Shown: one piece after another, positions 1 through 11,511 of the stretch
Numbering within the stretch: position 1 is the stretch's first letter
Layout of the letters: each line of letters starts with the position of its first letter
From: Cyclina sinensis
Lineage: Eukaryota; Mollusca; Bivalvia; Venerida; Veneridae
Assembly (NCBI GenBank): GCA_012932295.1
Contig: JAAONU010000019.1
Span: 29,861,913-29,925,912 of the forward strand
Direction: 5' to 3'
Length of the DNA stretch: 64,000 nucleotides
Position numbers and translations under genes: made by a program
Notes under the pieces: model-generated
Database searches by the model: none
What the model saw: the letters and a program-made list of their open reading frames with translations, nothing else
Told to the model about the DNA's origin: nothing

Positions 1-1940
1 CTGGTATGTTCCTTGCATGAAGCTCTACCAAAGTTGTTCAAAGAATTCAATTCCATCAAGAACTCTGGTTGCTATGGCAACTTAAAGGAAAAACTTTGAA
101 AATCTTCTTGTCTGAAACCACAAGGCCTAGAGCTTAGATATTTGGCATTTAGCACCCTCTAATGGAACTCTACAAAAATTGTTCAAATTATTTCCCTGGG
201 GTCAAAATTGGCCCCGTCCCAGGGGTCACTTTATTTTACATAGACTTATATAGGAAATCTTTAAAAATCTTCTTCTCAGAAACCACCGTGCCTACAGCTT
301 TGATATTTGGTATGTAGCATTGTCTAGGGGATGTCTACCAAGTTTGTTCAAATTATGTCCCCTGGGTCAAAATTGGCCACGCCCCAGGGTTCTCTTGGTT
401 TACATATAGTTATATAGGAAAAACGGGAAAAATCATTTTTCTCAAAAACTATTAGGACTAGACCTTAGATATTTGGTGTGGAGTATTGTGTAAATAACCT
501 TTACCAGTATTGTTTATATGTTGGCCCTGGGTCAAAATTGGCCCTGCCCCGGGGGCCCTTAATATGTAAAAAAGGAAATCTTGAAAAATCTTCTTCTCAG
601 AAACCACAATGCCTACAGCTTTGAAATTTGGTATGTAGCATTGTCTAGTGAGTGTCTACCAAGTTTGTTCAAATTATGTCCCCTGGGTCAAAATTGGCCA
701 CACCCCAGGGTTCTCTTGGTTTACATATAGTTATATAGGAAAAACATGAAAAATCATTTTTCTCCAAAACTAATAGGACTAGACCTTAGATATTTTGTGT
801 GGAGTATTGTGTAAAGAACCTTTACCAGTATTGTTTATATGTTGGCCCTGGGGTCAAAATTGGCCCCGCCCCGGGGGCCCTTGATATGTAAAAAAGGCAA
901 TGTTTAAAAATCTTCTTAGTGGGAACTTCAATGCCTACAGATTAGATATTGGGTATGTAGCATTGTCTAGTGGATGTCTACCAAGTTTGTTCAAATTATG
1001 TCCCCTGGATCAAAATTGGCCATACCCCAGGGTTCTCTTGGTTTACATATAGTTATATAGGAAAAACAGTAAAAGTCATTTTTCTCCGAAATTAATAGGA
1101 CTAGACCTTAGATATTTTGTGTGGAGTATTGTGTAGATAACCTTTACCAGTATTGTTTATATGTTGGCCCTGGGGTCAAAATTGGCCCCGCCCCGGAAAA
1201 TCTTCTCACTGGAAATCTCAGTGCCTACAGCTTAGATATTTGTTATGAAGCATTGTCTAGTGGATGTTTACCATGTTCGTTCAAATTATGTCCCCTGGGT
1301 TAAAATTGGCCACGCCCCAGGGTTCTCTTGTTTTACATTGATTTATATAGAAAAACATGAAAAATAATTTTTCTCCAAAACAAATAGGTGTAGACCTTAG
1401 ATATTTGGTGTTGAGTATTGTGTAAAGAACCTTTACCAATATTGTTTAAATGTTGGCCCTGGGGTCAAAATTTGCCCCGCCCCGGGGGCCCTTAATATGT
1501 TAAAAAGGAAATCTTTAAAAATCTTCTTGTCTGAAACCACAAGGCCTTGAATTTTAAAATTTGGCATGAAGCAAGCTTTATCAAGCTTTTTCAAATTATT
1601 GGATTAGGTTAAAGGTCACGGAGGCTAAAAATAGATTTATCTACTGTACCTCATAAAGCCTTCGGTTATAGACCAATATCTTTGATATTCAGTATATAGG
1701 TTCCTTGCATGGACCTCTACCCATGGGTAGGGTTTGAGGTCACTGGGTCAAGGTCACCATAGCTTATAATAGATATTTCTACTTTCTGTCATAGAGCCTT
1801 TATTTATTGACTGATATTTTACATATTTAGTTTGTAGGCACTTATATATTTTCAATTAAAAAATGAAATACTGCTTAACAGCAAACCTACAGCCAAAGTA
1901 CTCAGGTGAGCAATCCAGGGCCCTCATGGCCCTCTTGTTT
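1..1940 (+). repeat. Helitron-like family A element, 3' part
   Basis: This is the right part of an element whose 5' end lies outside the window. The core is a run of units of about 160 bp, each with a GGTCAAAATTGGCC motif (near 190, 367, 531, 688, 851, 1009 and 1168). Two unit types alternate, giving a dimer of about 322 bp. The 3' end holds the subterminal CTCAGGTGAG, a GGGCC..GGCCC-type hairpin and a terminal CTTG followed by T. No gene is present; short open frames here follow the repeat period. Confidence 0.8.
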
Positions 1941-3566
1941 TAGCTCACCTGAGCACAAAGTGCTCAGGGTGAGCTTTTCTGATCAGTCTTTGTCCGTCGT
2001 CCATCCGTCCGTCATCAACTTTTCATTCAATTGACATCTCCTCTGAAACCAAATGGCCAAATTAAATGAAACTTGCCTGGGATGTTCCTTGCATGAAGCT
2101 CTACCAAAGTTGTTCAAATGGTTCTGGTCCATTGCATTTCTGGTTCACTGGAGCTAAAATTAGATTTTAAAAGTTGGATCTTTAAAAATCTTCTTCTCCG
2201 AAACCTCAAAGCCTGGAGCTTAGATATTTGGTATGAAGCATCATCTAGTGGACCTCTACCAAGTTTGTTCAAATTATGACCGTGGGGACAAAACTGACCC
2301 CAACACAGGGGTCAGTTGATTTTACATAAGATTTATAAATGGAAAACTTAAAAATCTTCTTGTCAGAAACCACAAGGCCAAGTTTAGATATTTGGTATGC
2401 AGCATTGTCCAGTGGACCTTTACCAAGTTTGTTCAAATCATGGCTCCTGGGTCAAAAATGGCCCAGCCCCAGGGGTCACATGTTTTACATAGAGTTATAT
2501 ATGAAAAACTTAAAAAAATTTTGACAGAAACCGCAAGGCCTAGAGCTTAGATATTTGGTGTGCAGCATTGTCCAGATGATTTTTACCAAGTTTGTTCAAA
2601 TCATGCTTCTGGGTCAAAAATGGCCCAGCCCTAGGCGTCGAATGTTTTACATAGATTAATATAGGAAAAACTTTTAAAAAAGTCTTCTTGTCAGAAACCG
2701 CAAGGCCTAGAGTTTAGATATTTAGTTTGCAGCATTGTCCAGTAGACCTCTACCAAGTTTGTTCAAATCTTGACCCTGGGGTATAAAACTGGCCCCACCC
2801 GGAGAGTCATTTGATTTCACACAATGATTTATATAGGGAAAACTTAAAAAAATCTGCTGCTCTGAAACACCAAGGGCTATACCTTCAATTGTTCGTTGTT
2901 ATGTCTCCCGCCAACCCTGCCCTTCTGATGAAGACATATTGTTTTTGCCTTGTCCATGTGTGTCTGTTTGTCTGTCTGTCTTTCACACTTCGTTTCCTTT
3001 CAATAACTTGAGTACCAGTTGACCCAAAGCCTTTAAACTTCAGAGGGTTATTGCCCTTATTGAGTACAAAAAATCCCTTTTGTGTTTTGGGTCAGTAGGT
3101 CAAAGGTCAAGGTCAGAGGGACATTTAGAGTGAAAACTGTTTCTGCTCAGTAACTGGAGTACCATTTTACCCAGAGCCTTCAAACTTTATATGATGATTT
3201 TCTTTACTCAGTAAAAGAACCCAATCATTTTTGGGATCAGTAGGTCAAAAGTCAAGGTCACAGGGACCTGTAGAGTAAAAACTATTTCTTCTCAGTAACT
3301 GGAGTATCATTACACCCAGAACCTTCAAACTTTAAAGGGTAATTATATTAGAAGAACACTATTGTTTTGCGGTCCGTAGGTCAAAGGTCACTGGGACCTG
3401 TAGAGTAAAACTATTTCTGCTAAAAAAATTGAGTACCATTACACACAGAGTCTTCAAACTTATTACAAACTTATTCAAACTGGCACCCATAAAACACAAT
3501 AACGATATTTGTAACATGAGCAATGAGACTCAGGTGAGCGATTTAGGGCCATCATGGCCCTCTTGT
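1941..3566 (+). repeat. Helitron-like family A element, complete
   Basis: The element starts directly after the previous copy with AGCTCACCTGAG and a hairpin (GAGCAC/GTGCTC), then a GTCCGTCG/GTCC tract. The core has the same 160-bp unit type, followed near 2895-3500 by a second unit type (sites reading AGTACCATT, CCTTCAAACTT and AAGGTCAAGGTCA). It closes with CTCAGGTGAG, a GGGCCATCATGGCCC hairpin and CTTG. CTCACCTGAG and CTCAGGTGAG are exact inverted repeats. Confidence 0.8.
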
Positions 3567-3732
3567 CTGATGAACCACTTAAATGACTCTTAAATAATCT
3601 GACTACTTAATAGTAGGTTAGTTCTAGAAAACCTGGTATTTCTATTATTTCCATATCTCTTTATTTTTGTTCCACGTTTTCTCTGTTTTAAAACAAACAA
3701 TTTACAGTCTTCAGTTTTATGTGTTATTGTTT

Positions 3733-5536
3733 AATTATATCCCCGCACAACAAAGTTGTGGAGGTATACTGGAATCAGCTTGTCCGTCCATCTGTCCGGC
3801 CATCCGTTCTTTGGTTTTTCCTTGTCCGCCCAATAACTTAAGAATCCTTTGACCCACAGTCTTCATGTTTGGTCTGAAGATTGGTCATGGCCAGTAGATG
3901 ACCCCTATTGATTTTGAAGTCACTGGGTCAAAGGTCATAGTCACAGGGGCTTTGACTAAAAAAAGCTTGTCCGCCCAATAATTCAAGAATCCTTTGACCC
4001 TCAGGCTTCGGTCACTGGGTCAAAGGTCAAGGTTACAGGGGCCTTGACTACAAAAAACTTGTCCGCCCAATAACTTAAGTATCCTTTAACCCACAGTCTT
4101 CATATTTGGTATGGAGGTTGAAAATGACCAGTAGATGACCCCTTTTTTGGGGTCACAGGGTCAAAGGTCAAGTCATAGGGCCCTTGACTATAAAAAACTT
4201 GTCTGCCCAATAACTTAATAATCCTTTGACCCACAGTCTTCATCTTTGGTGTGAAGGTTGGTCATGACCAGTAGATGACCCCTATTTATTATGAGGTCAC
4301 TGGGTAAAAGGTCCGCCCAATAATTTAAGAATCCTTTGACCAACAGTCTTCATGTTTGGTATGGAGGTTTGTCATGACTAGAACATGACCCCTACTGATT
4401 TTGAGATCACTTGGTCAAAGGTCAGGGGCGCAGGGACGTTGACTACAAAAGCTTGTCCACCCAATAACTTAAGAATCCTTTGACCCACAGTCTTTATACT
4501 TAGTGTGGAGGTTGGTCATGACCAGTAGATGACCCTTATTTATTTTTGAGGTCACTGTGTCAAAGGTCAAGGTCACAGGAGCTTTGACTTAAAAAAAACT
4601 TGTTGGCCCAATAACTTAAGATTCCTTTGACCCACGGTCTTCATATTTGGTGTGGAGGTTGGTCATGATCTGAAGATGACCCCTATTTAATTTAAGATAA
4701 CTGGGTCATAGGTCATTGTCACAGGAGCTTTGACTAAAAAAAGCTTGTCCACCCAATAATTGAAGAATCTTTAGACCCTCAGTCTTCATATTTGGTATGG
4801 AGGTTGGTCATGACAAGTACATGTCCCCTACTGATTTTTTGAGGTCACTGGGTCAAAGGTCATGCTTACAGTGGCCTTCACTCAAAAGCTTGACCTCCAG
4901 GTTACGCGGCATAAATGAGTAAAAATGACTTAAATCCATTAAAAAACATGTAATAAACAGAAAATTTGTTATACCCCCGCACAAAAAACTTGTTAGGGGA
5001 TATACTGGAATCAACTTGTCCTCCGTCCATCTGTCTGTCCATCTGTCCGATTTTCCTTGTCCGCCCAATAACTTCCACCAAATGATTGAAGAATCCTTTG
5101 ACCCTCAGTCTTCATATTTGGTATTGAGGTTGGTCATGACTAGTACATGATCCCTACTGATTTTGAGGTCACAAGGTCAAAGGTCATGGTTACAGTGGCT
5201 TTCACTCAAAAACTTGACTCCCAGTTACGCGGCATAAATGAGTAAAAATGACTTAAATCCATTAAAAAACATGTAATAAAAAGAAAATTTGTTATGCTCC
5301 TGCACAACGAAATTGTAAGGGGGGTATATTGGAATCAACTTGTCTGTCCATCCATCTGTCCATCCGTCTGTCAGATTTTCCTTGTCCACTAAATAACTTA
5401 ACAATCCTTTGGCCCACAGGGGGGTTCAAGTCATGCAAAGGCAGTTTCAGTTTTGAGGTAGTAGGTCAAAGGTAATGGTTACTTTGATCTTTGCCACTAT
5501 GCGGGGGTATTCACGCCATGACAGTGGCAGTTCTAG
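3733..5536 (+). repeat. Helitron-like family B element
   Basis: The 5' end has a degenerate CCCCCGCA-type subterminal repeat and a GTCCGTCC tract. The core has about ten units of 130-190 bp containing GTCACTGGGTCAAAGGTCA. The 3' end has TGCGGGGGTAT (inverse of ATACCCCCGCA), a short GCCA/TGGC hairpin and CTAG followed by T. The 5' terminus recurs twice inside the element (near 4970 and 5290) with a 323-bp spacing, so its head has been multiplied in tandem. The exact 5' start is uncertain. Confidence 0.75.
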
Positions 5537-5960
5537 TTCTCACAAATTCATATCTGCACTAGCATGTACAGTGTACAGATAAATGTGTTTTCTATTCCAT
5601 TTTGGTCTGATTGCATCACTATCTATGCAATGTTATTAGGGATACAAACTATACACAGCCAAAGTATTGACATCTCTTACACTCAAATGATTAGTTCATT
5701 AACATTTACTGGATAGCAGACATTAACTTTTTACAGTCAGTTATATATTAATAAGTATGACAGCCTTGAGCAAAACCAAGCATTTTATCTTAAAGGGATG
5801 AAATCTAAATTTGAAAATATAATTTCCTCAGTTTTTGGTAAGACTGTACATGCTTCACTTCCATCAAGTGTCTTTCCCACTAATCTGCAGTTTTGAAGAG
5901 TCGTATTGAAATTTTACATTGCAGTATCAGTCAAACTGTATTGTTTTGGTCACTATTTTC
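5537..5960. other. intergenic or intronic sequence, no gene seen
   Basis: AT-rich single-copy-looking sequence with no open frame, repeat or RNA structure that I can support. Confidence 0.5.
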
Positions 5961-7034
5961 AAGCCACCTGAACATATGCTCAAGGTGAGCTATGGGATCA
6001 TCCTGTGTCAGTCTTGCGTCATATATACTCAACATTTTACTTTATCTGAATCTTCTAAACACCTGCAAAAGCGTTTTAATCAAACTTAACAGAAATGTCC
6101 CTTATATTGTCCCTTTTCAAACTGCTTAAATGGTTCTGCTCTGTTGCACACAATGGCTGCAAAAGCTGAAAAATGGAACAAACTCAAACGAAATCTTCTT
6201 CTAACCTGAATGGTGTTTTTCCACCAAATTTTGCAAAAACATGTTCCTTGTATAACATTCTATATAAATACTCAAATGATTTCACTCTATTGAAAGTGAG
6301 GGCAGAAATAGCTAAGTATAGAAAAAAATCAAACAATATTATCTTCTAAACTGCAAGGTCTTTTTCTACTAAATTTTACAGAGTTTGTTCTTATGTAGTT
6401 CTCTTTTAAAACTGCTTAAATGGTTCTGCTACGTTACACTAAGTGCTGGCACCGGAGATAAAAAAGTATGTTCATAGACATTTGGCTTCGAATGACATAT
6501 CACAAACCGCGAAGCCATTTTTCTATCATACTTTACAGTAACATTTCCCTTTTTCAACATTACTAATATGGTTCCGCTCTGTTTACTTCTACACAAAGCT
6601 TTTTTCTACCAAATGTCATAGAAATGTTTCTTACTTAGCTTACTTTAAAAAAATTCCAAACATTTTTTATGAAGACGAGCTTTAAAATTGCTAAAAATAG
6701 TTTTGCTCCATTGCTCAAAATAGCAGCCAGATCTCAAAATACATTTTCAACAACATATGGCTTCAAGAGGCATGTCCAGTGCAAAGAATGGCAACCAAAG
6801 ATAATAGTACACATCATGTAGCTTTCTGTCAACATTTTGCTTTATGTGACATCTTTCAGAAACTGTCAGTTCAGTTTATGTCCCTGAAGTCAAAATATGC
6901 TATGCTTTATAGGTTCTATTTGTATAAAATATAAGATTTTTGAAAATCCTCAATTCATTTATTGAAGTCTGCTTAACAGCTCACAGCCAAAGTACTCCGG
7001 TTAGTGATCTAGGGCAATTATGGCCCTCTTGATC
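5961..7034 (+). repeat. degenerate family A element
   Basis: The 5' end resembles the family A start (CACCTGAACATATGCTCAAGGTGAGC), and the 3' end keeps GTACTCCGG, an imperfect GGGC..GGCCC hairpin and CTCTTG. The core has drifted strongly. It lies directly upstream of the first COR exon and may supply part of that intron's acceptor region. Confidence 0.6.
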
Positions 7035-7084
7035 TTTTTTTTTAATTTGCTTCTTCTGACGTTTGATCAAAAACAGACGCACAG

Positions 7085-7288
7085 TTCAAGGGTTTCTTGA
7101 CAAAAACATTTGACAATGATTTTGTATTAGCCGTCAAAGATTTAATGGTTCATAATTTTCCTTTTGCAGATGCCATTTGGGATAAGAAAGAACACCCTGA
7201 ATTTCATGATTTCAAGAAACTTTTATTGAAGTATCTTGAGAAATTGGGCTTCATAGCAAAACCTCTTCAAGACCACAGTATGAACAAG
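7085..7288 (+). CDS. COR-domain protein, internal exon (N-terminal part of COR)
   Basis: The open frame runs in phase 0 to a splice donor (AACAAG|GTATCG) at 7289 and joins in frame to the exon at 10959. The acceptor is probably the AG at 7083-7084, after a T-rich tract; an AG at 7075-7076 is the alternative. The encoded segment includes KKLLLKYLEKLGFI, which resembles the helical part of COR (C-terminal of Roc) domains just before the conserved YF.P strand, and that strand begins the next exon. Family knowledge: COR domains act in dimerisation of Roc GTPase proteins. The Roc domain and protein start would be upstream of the window. The COR assignment rests on my reading of the pattern. Confidence 0.7.
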
Positions 7289-9313
7289 GTATCGACATAA
7301 GATAAGCAACCTTAAAATGTTAGCTTTTTTATTGCTCTGTTCACTACGTATTTGAATAGTAGAGCTTGAGTGACAATGAACGTGCATGAAGATTAAGAAA
7401 ATATTTGTATGGGCGAAACGTTATTGCACAAGTGAACGAGGTATAGAGTTAATGACGAAATGGTGGCCTATTGTGTGAATAATTGTGCGAGTGATTGTTT
7501 TTGTGAATGACAAATAGACATCGTCTTTGCAAACTTTCATAATTAATAACGGTCGGGGCCTTGCAACTGAAAAGGCAGTTTTCACTTACAGATAGCATCC
7601 ATGTTTAGAGGCATTAGATACTGTGAATCGTTATCCGAATTTTTGTTATTATTACTTATTACAGAGACATAGATAACAGAGATAAGCAGCTCCCTATGTA
7701 ATCTACTACCTATGTAATGTATCACTCATGTCAGTAAAAATTATCGAAAATTGCTTGTTTTATAGCAGATAAAACTTAAAAACTGTTTATTCCACACCCA
7801 TAAACTTTACTTTTTCAGAAAATCTAAAATATCCTTTAAAGCTGCAGTAATATTAATACTTATATTTTAATTCTTAGACTAGTATTATCATAACACAGGT
7901 TGAATCAACGGACTAACATCAAGTTAAAAACAGGATTTATTTTGTCCTAAAGTAAAACGGACATGTTTTACTTTATGAGTGTTATATACTTGAATATTGT
8001 TCAAAATATGAAAGTATTTTTATTTCTGTCTATAGCTGAATGTTTAAACCTTTAGAAAATGTATTATTAAAATCGGTATGACTTGTGGTTTTATAGTTAT
8101 AGGATACTTAACTTCGTCTCGTGTGATATTTTACCATTCATTAAAGTAACATATCTCTGTTATATAGGTCTCTGCTTATTATTATTATTATTATTATCTT
8201 GTATTGAAATTTCAACAGTTCGTCAAAATGTTACAACCCTTTACTGTAACAGACTTTTCGAAAATAAATAATTACCAAATCACATGACGTTTTTTTAACA
8301 TAAATTATTATCTCATGATAATCAAAGTTTATTTGGTGGGGTAAAAACTGTCTAAAATAGATCACTGATCACTAAAAATAACAATTTTTAACAAATTCTA
8401 TTGAAATTTTCTTTTGTAACACGATCTATCATATTAAATGCAAACTCTATATTTGAATGTCTATGAGAAACATTTGCCTGTCAATTTAAAGAAAACACTT
8501 GTTGATTGCAATGTTATTTGTAATGGTATTATTATCTTATGTTTTATTGCATAGATGTTTAATAAATTATGAAAAAGTATGTTTTAAAGTAACCAGAATA
8601 GTAGGTTTTAACTTTTCTTGTTGTTACAAACAATAGTTTTCTAGATCATTTATTACCAATGACGTGAAAGAGATTTTTTAAGTTTAAAGATATACAGAAT
8701 CGACAACTTGGAAATTATACAATTATCATACTGCCTTATTTTACATTTACAAGTAATTTGAATATTTGTATTCAAGACAGAAAGCATTCCAGATGAAGTG
8801 AATCCAGACTGTTGTCAATAATAAATAAAGTATTTGGATATTTCTGCAGACATCCTGTAACAAAATGAATTAAATTCATTAAAAAGTATGATATATTGAA
8901 TGAATGGTATTAATAATTCAAGAAGGGTTTTCAATACATTTCCTAAAAACATGAAATGCAATAGATTTTACTCAAGATCAATAAAAAGTTATGCCGATCA
9001 TAATCGGATCAAAATACCACTAATTTGCAATGGTAGTTAATATATATATATATATAAAACATTATGCAATAGTACACTGTGAATGGAGTTAAAGAGTTAA
9101 AGCAACCAGTGATTTTGAAATGTAGCAACTACAAACAAATGATGCAAGGCAAATATTATAAAAAAGTGAATGACCCAAAACATATAAAAGACAATTACCA
9201 TTAACATTTTGAAAGAAGAAAAAAAACAAGAAAGAAAGAAAAAAAAAGGTTTTAGTTTTATTCCAATTTTTTTATTAGAGCCTAGTTCTACTAAACTTGA
9301 GTCCTATCCATGA
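7289..9313. other. intron of the COR/death-domain gene, proximal part
   Basis: AT-rich intron with an ATT microsatellite near 8177-8197 and a TA run near 9042-9056. No other exon or structured RNA was recognised. Confidence 0.55.
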
Positions 9314-10375
9314 TACAGGGTGTTTCATTATATATGTTACCATTACACAATAACGTGAAATGTATAGGTAGTGATTGGTCCAGCAAATGTATACACCTTT
9401 CTGAAAAAGACATAATGAAATTTTATTGGAAAACGTTGACGTCATGACGTCATAAATGACATCATTCAAAACAAGTAATATTTTTCAAGATGGCGTTGCC
9501 TATAAAAAAAAGTACACAGAAGTTGTTCAGCTATATTATGAAAGTTTTTCACCACTTACAGTCATAAGATTGATGCAAAGACTGTATCCTAAGGATGAGA
9601 AGTTGAATAAGATGTAAATACACAGAATAAATGAAAGGTTTGTACAGTCTGATGGTATTCTAAGGACGAGAAGTTGATTAAGGTGTAAATACGCAGAATA
9701 AATGAAAGGTTTGAACAGTCTAGCTTGTTCAGTTAATGACAGACGATATGTTAAGAGGAAAATGGTGATGTAGAGACTATTAATGGTGCTCGCTACCTGG
9801 AGATTCTAAAGAAGAGATTTATGTCTGCTTAAAAAAGAAGAGGTGTTGACTTCAAGAGTCTATGGTTCCAGCAAGATGGTTTACTTCAGGCGAAGTCATT
9901 TCATGGCCTGAAAAAAAAATTTTAGTTGAAACTTTATGTCTTATAGGACAGCAAGTGTGTGGCTACCTCACTCTCCTGACTTAAGATCTCTGGAATGTTT
10001 TCTTTGGGGATATCTCAAGGACAGAGTGTATAACTCTTCACAATCATCAACAGAAGAGTTGAAAGCAGCAATCAGGCGTGAAGTTAGAAAGATTTCCGAC
10101 GATAGATACCCATCTGTCATCAATAACTTAAAAAAAAAAACATTTAGACGTTTTGCAACAGAATGGACTTCATCTCGAGCACATGTTGTAAATTTGAACA
10201 TTTTCTGGTAAGGTGCATGGCGATGAGCATTTTAGATAAGCCCTTTGATGTTATAAATCAAATAAAACTTTATTTTACTGCTTATCACCAAGTGACTTCA
10301 ATTTTGTGGTACTTTCCATATTTCAAAAGATTTAAAAACAGCAAAATGGTAACAGATATTTTGAAACACCCTGTA
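9314..10375 (+). mobile_element. mariner/Tc1-superfamily element, decayed
   Basis: Inverted termini of 31 bp, with three mismatches, begin TACAGGGTGTTTCA and lie at 9314-9344 and 10345-10375. The TA at each outer end fits the TA target duplication of this superfamily. At about 1.06 kb it is shorter than usual intact elements. The left interior (near 9490-9600) has a transposase-like start (ATGGCGTTGCC) broken by stops, and part of it around 9577-9700 is imperfectly repeated. The whole element lies in the intron between the first two COR exons. Confidence 0.85.
9936..10211 (+). pseudogene. mariner-type transposase C-terminal remnant
   Basis: The frame shows LPHSPDLRSLECFLWGYLKD. This matches the conserved catalytic-core end of mariner/IS630-type transposases, usually P.SPDLNP.D.FLWGYLK followed by a TLEELK helix, and here STEELKAAIRREV follows. 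The N-terminal half is interrupted by stops and a probable internal deletion, and the motif's usual N-P-x-D after SPDL is changed to R-S-L-E. The element is therefore unlikely to encode a working enzyme. An antisense frame over the same bases is a shadow. Confidence 0.8.
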
Positions 10376-10958
10376 TGTTTATGATAAAGAAGCAAGTTAA
10401 TTCTTTTTTGGTTTTTTAGATAAATTGTCAAATGAAAAAAAAAATGCATTTTTATAAAAAAAAAAGAAGTACAAATGGCCAAAAAACACTACAGTTAATA
10501 TTAACAGCAGCAGTTTGTCTGTATAGCCTTATTCGAACCTTCGTAGAATATTGGCTTTTCGGGACAAATGTTTTCAGAGTGAAAGTAACAACTTGATAGG
10601 CTTTTAACTCTGCTGAAGAGCTTTTTATATAAATGAATTACTCATATAGGGTTCATTAATCAGATAAATTAATTAAGCCTGTCGTCATCATCTTCCTTTA
10701 GTGTACAGAAATTCCTTTCTTCGGCAAAGTCGTAAAGAGGTAAGTTACACAGAGGCGTTACGCAAATCAAGCATGCAGATTCCGCTCTTTAAAATGTATT
10801 GTCTGTTATGGGTTTTTGTTACACATTTTGTCCATTCTTAGCCTCATTATTTTGAAACAAGAACATCACACAAATAAGTTAGAACCTTTTCTATCTATAT
10901 TGAAATAGTAAAATATTGTTCTATATTAAATATTTTGTTTCTTTTCTTCTTATTTTAG
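10376..10958. other. intron, distal part before second COR exon
   Basis: AT-rich intron ending in a good pyrimidine-rich acceptor (TTCTTCTTATTTTAG) at 10958. Nothing else seen. Confidence 0.6.
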
Positions 10959-11511
10959 GTAGTAGACTTCTACTTTGCCCCTTGTATTCTGAAAACACCT
11001 CCGCCAGAAGAGTGTTTGGTAAACAAGGACTGTGAAACAAGGATTTCAACCAGTAGACTTTGCTTCAAGACTGCTTCGGGATTTCTACCAATGGCAGTGT
11101 TCAACAAACTTCTGTCTGCTTGTATAAGTAAATGGCCGTTGTCAAAACAGAATCAAAGGTCGATGATATTTTGTGGCTGTGGCATATTTGATCTGAAGGA
11201 CTGTCACGAATTGTACATATTCTTCTACAACCAAGAAATACAAATTTGGTTGACAAGGTTCAGCGCAACAGGCAAAGGGCCTGAGAGAAGCTTGTGCTTA
11301 GAAGTGAAAGCAGTTGTCCTGAATACTCTACAAAGTAGATTAGGGGTATCAAGTGATATTCAGGTATTTGTTAAATGTCCAACTGCAGATTTCCGTTCCA
11401 ATGATGGTGAATTTGCATTCGATAAAATTGTCCATGAAACCGACGTTAAATGCAACTGCAGACCAGATAAGCATGCACTACTCTCAGAAGAACTAACAAA
11501 GTATTGGCAAG
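10959..11511 (+). CDS. COR-domain protein, internal exon (C-terminal part of COR)
   Basis: The exon starts after TTTTAG at 10958 in phase 0 and ends at the donor AAG|GTATGT with one base of a split codon. It encodes VVDFYFAPCILK at the start, followed by GFLPMAVFNKLLSACISKWP and a strand-rich region (IFCGCGIFDL, HELYIFFYNQEIQIWLTRF). This order, YF.P then a helix carrying LP..F..L...C...WP then beta strands, is the usual second half of COR domains. The tail is Cys/His bearing (DVKCNCRPDKHALLSEEL) and links to the death-domain exon. The open frame continues up to 10959 with no in-frame ATG needed. Function of the whole protein is not known; a signalling adaptor role is inferred from the domains. 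Confidence 0.8.
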
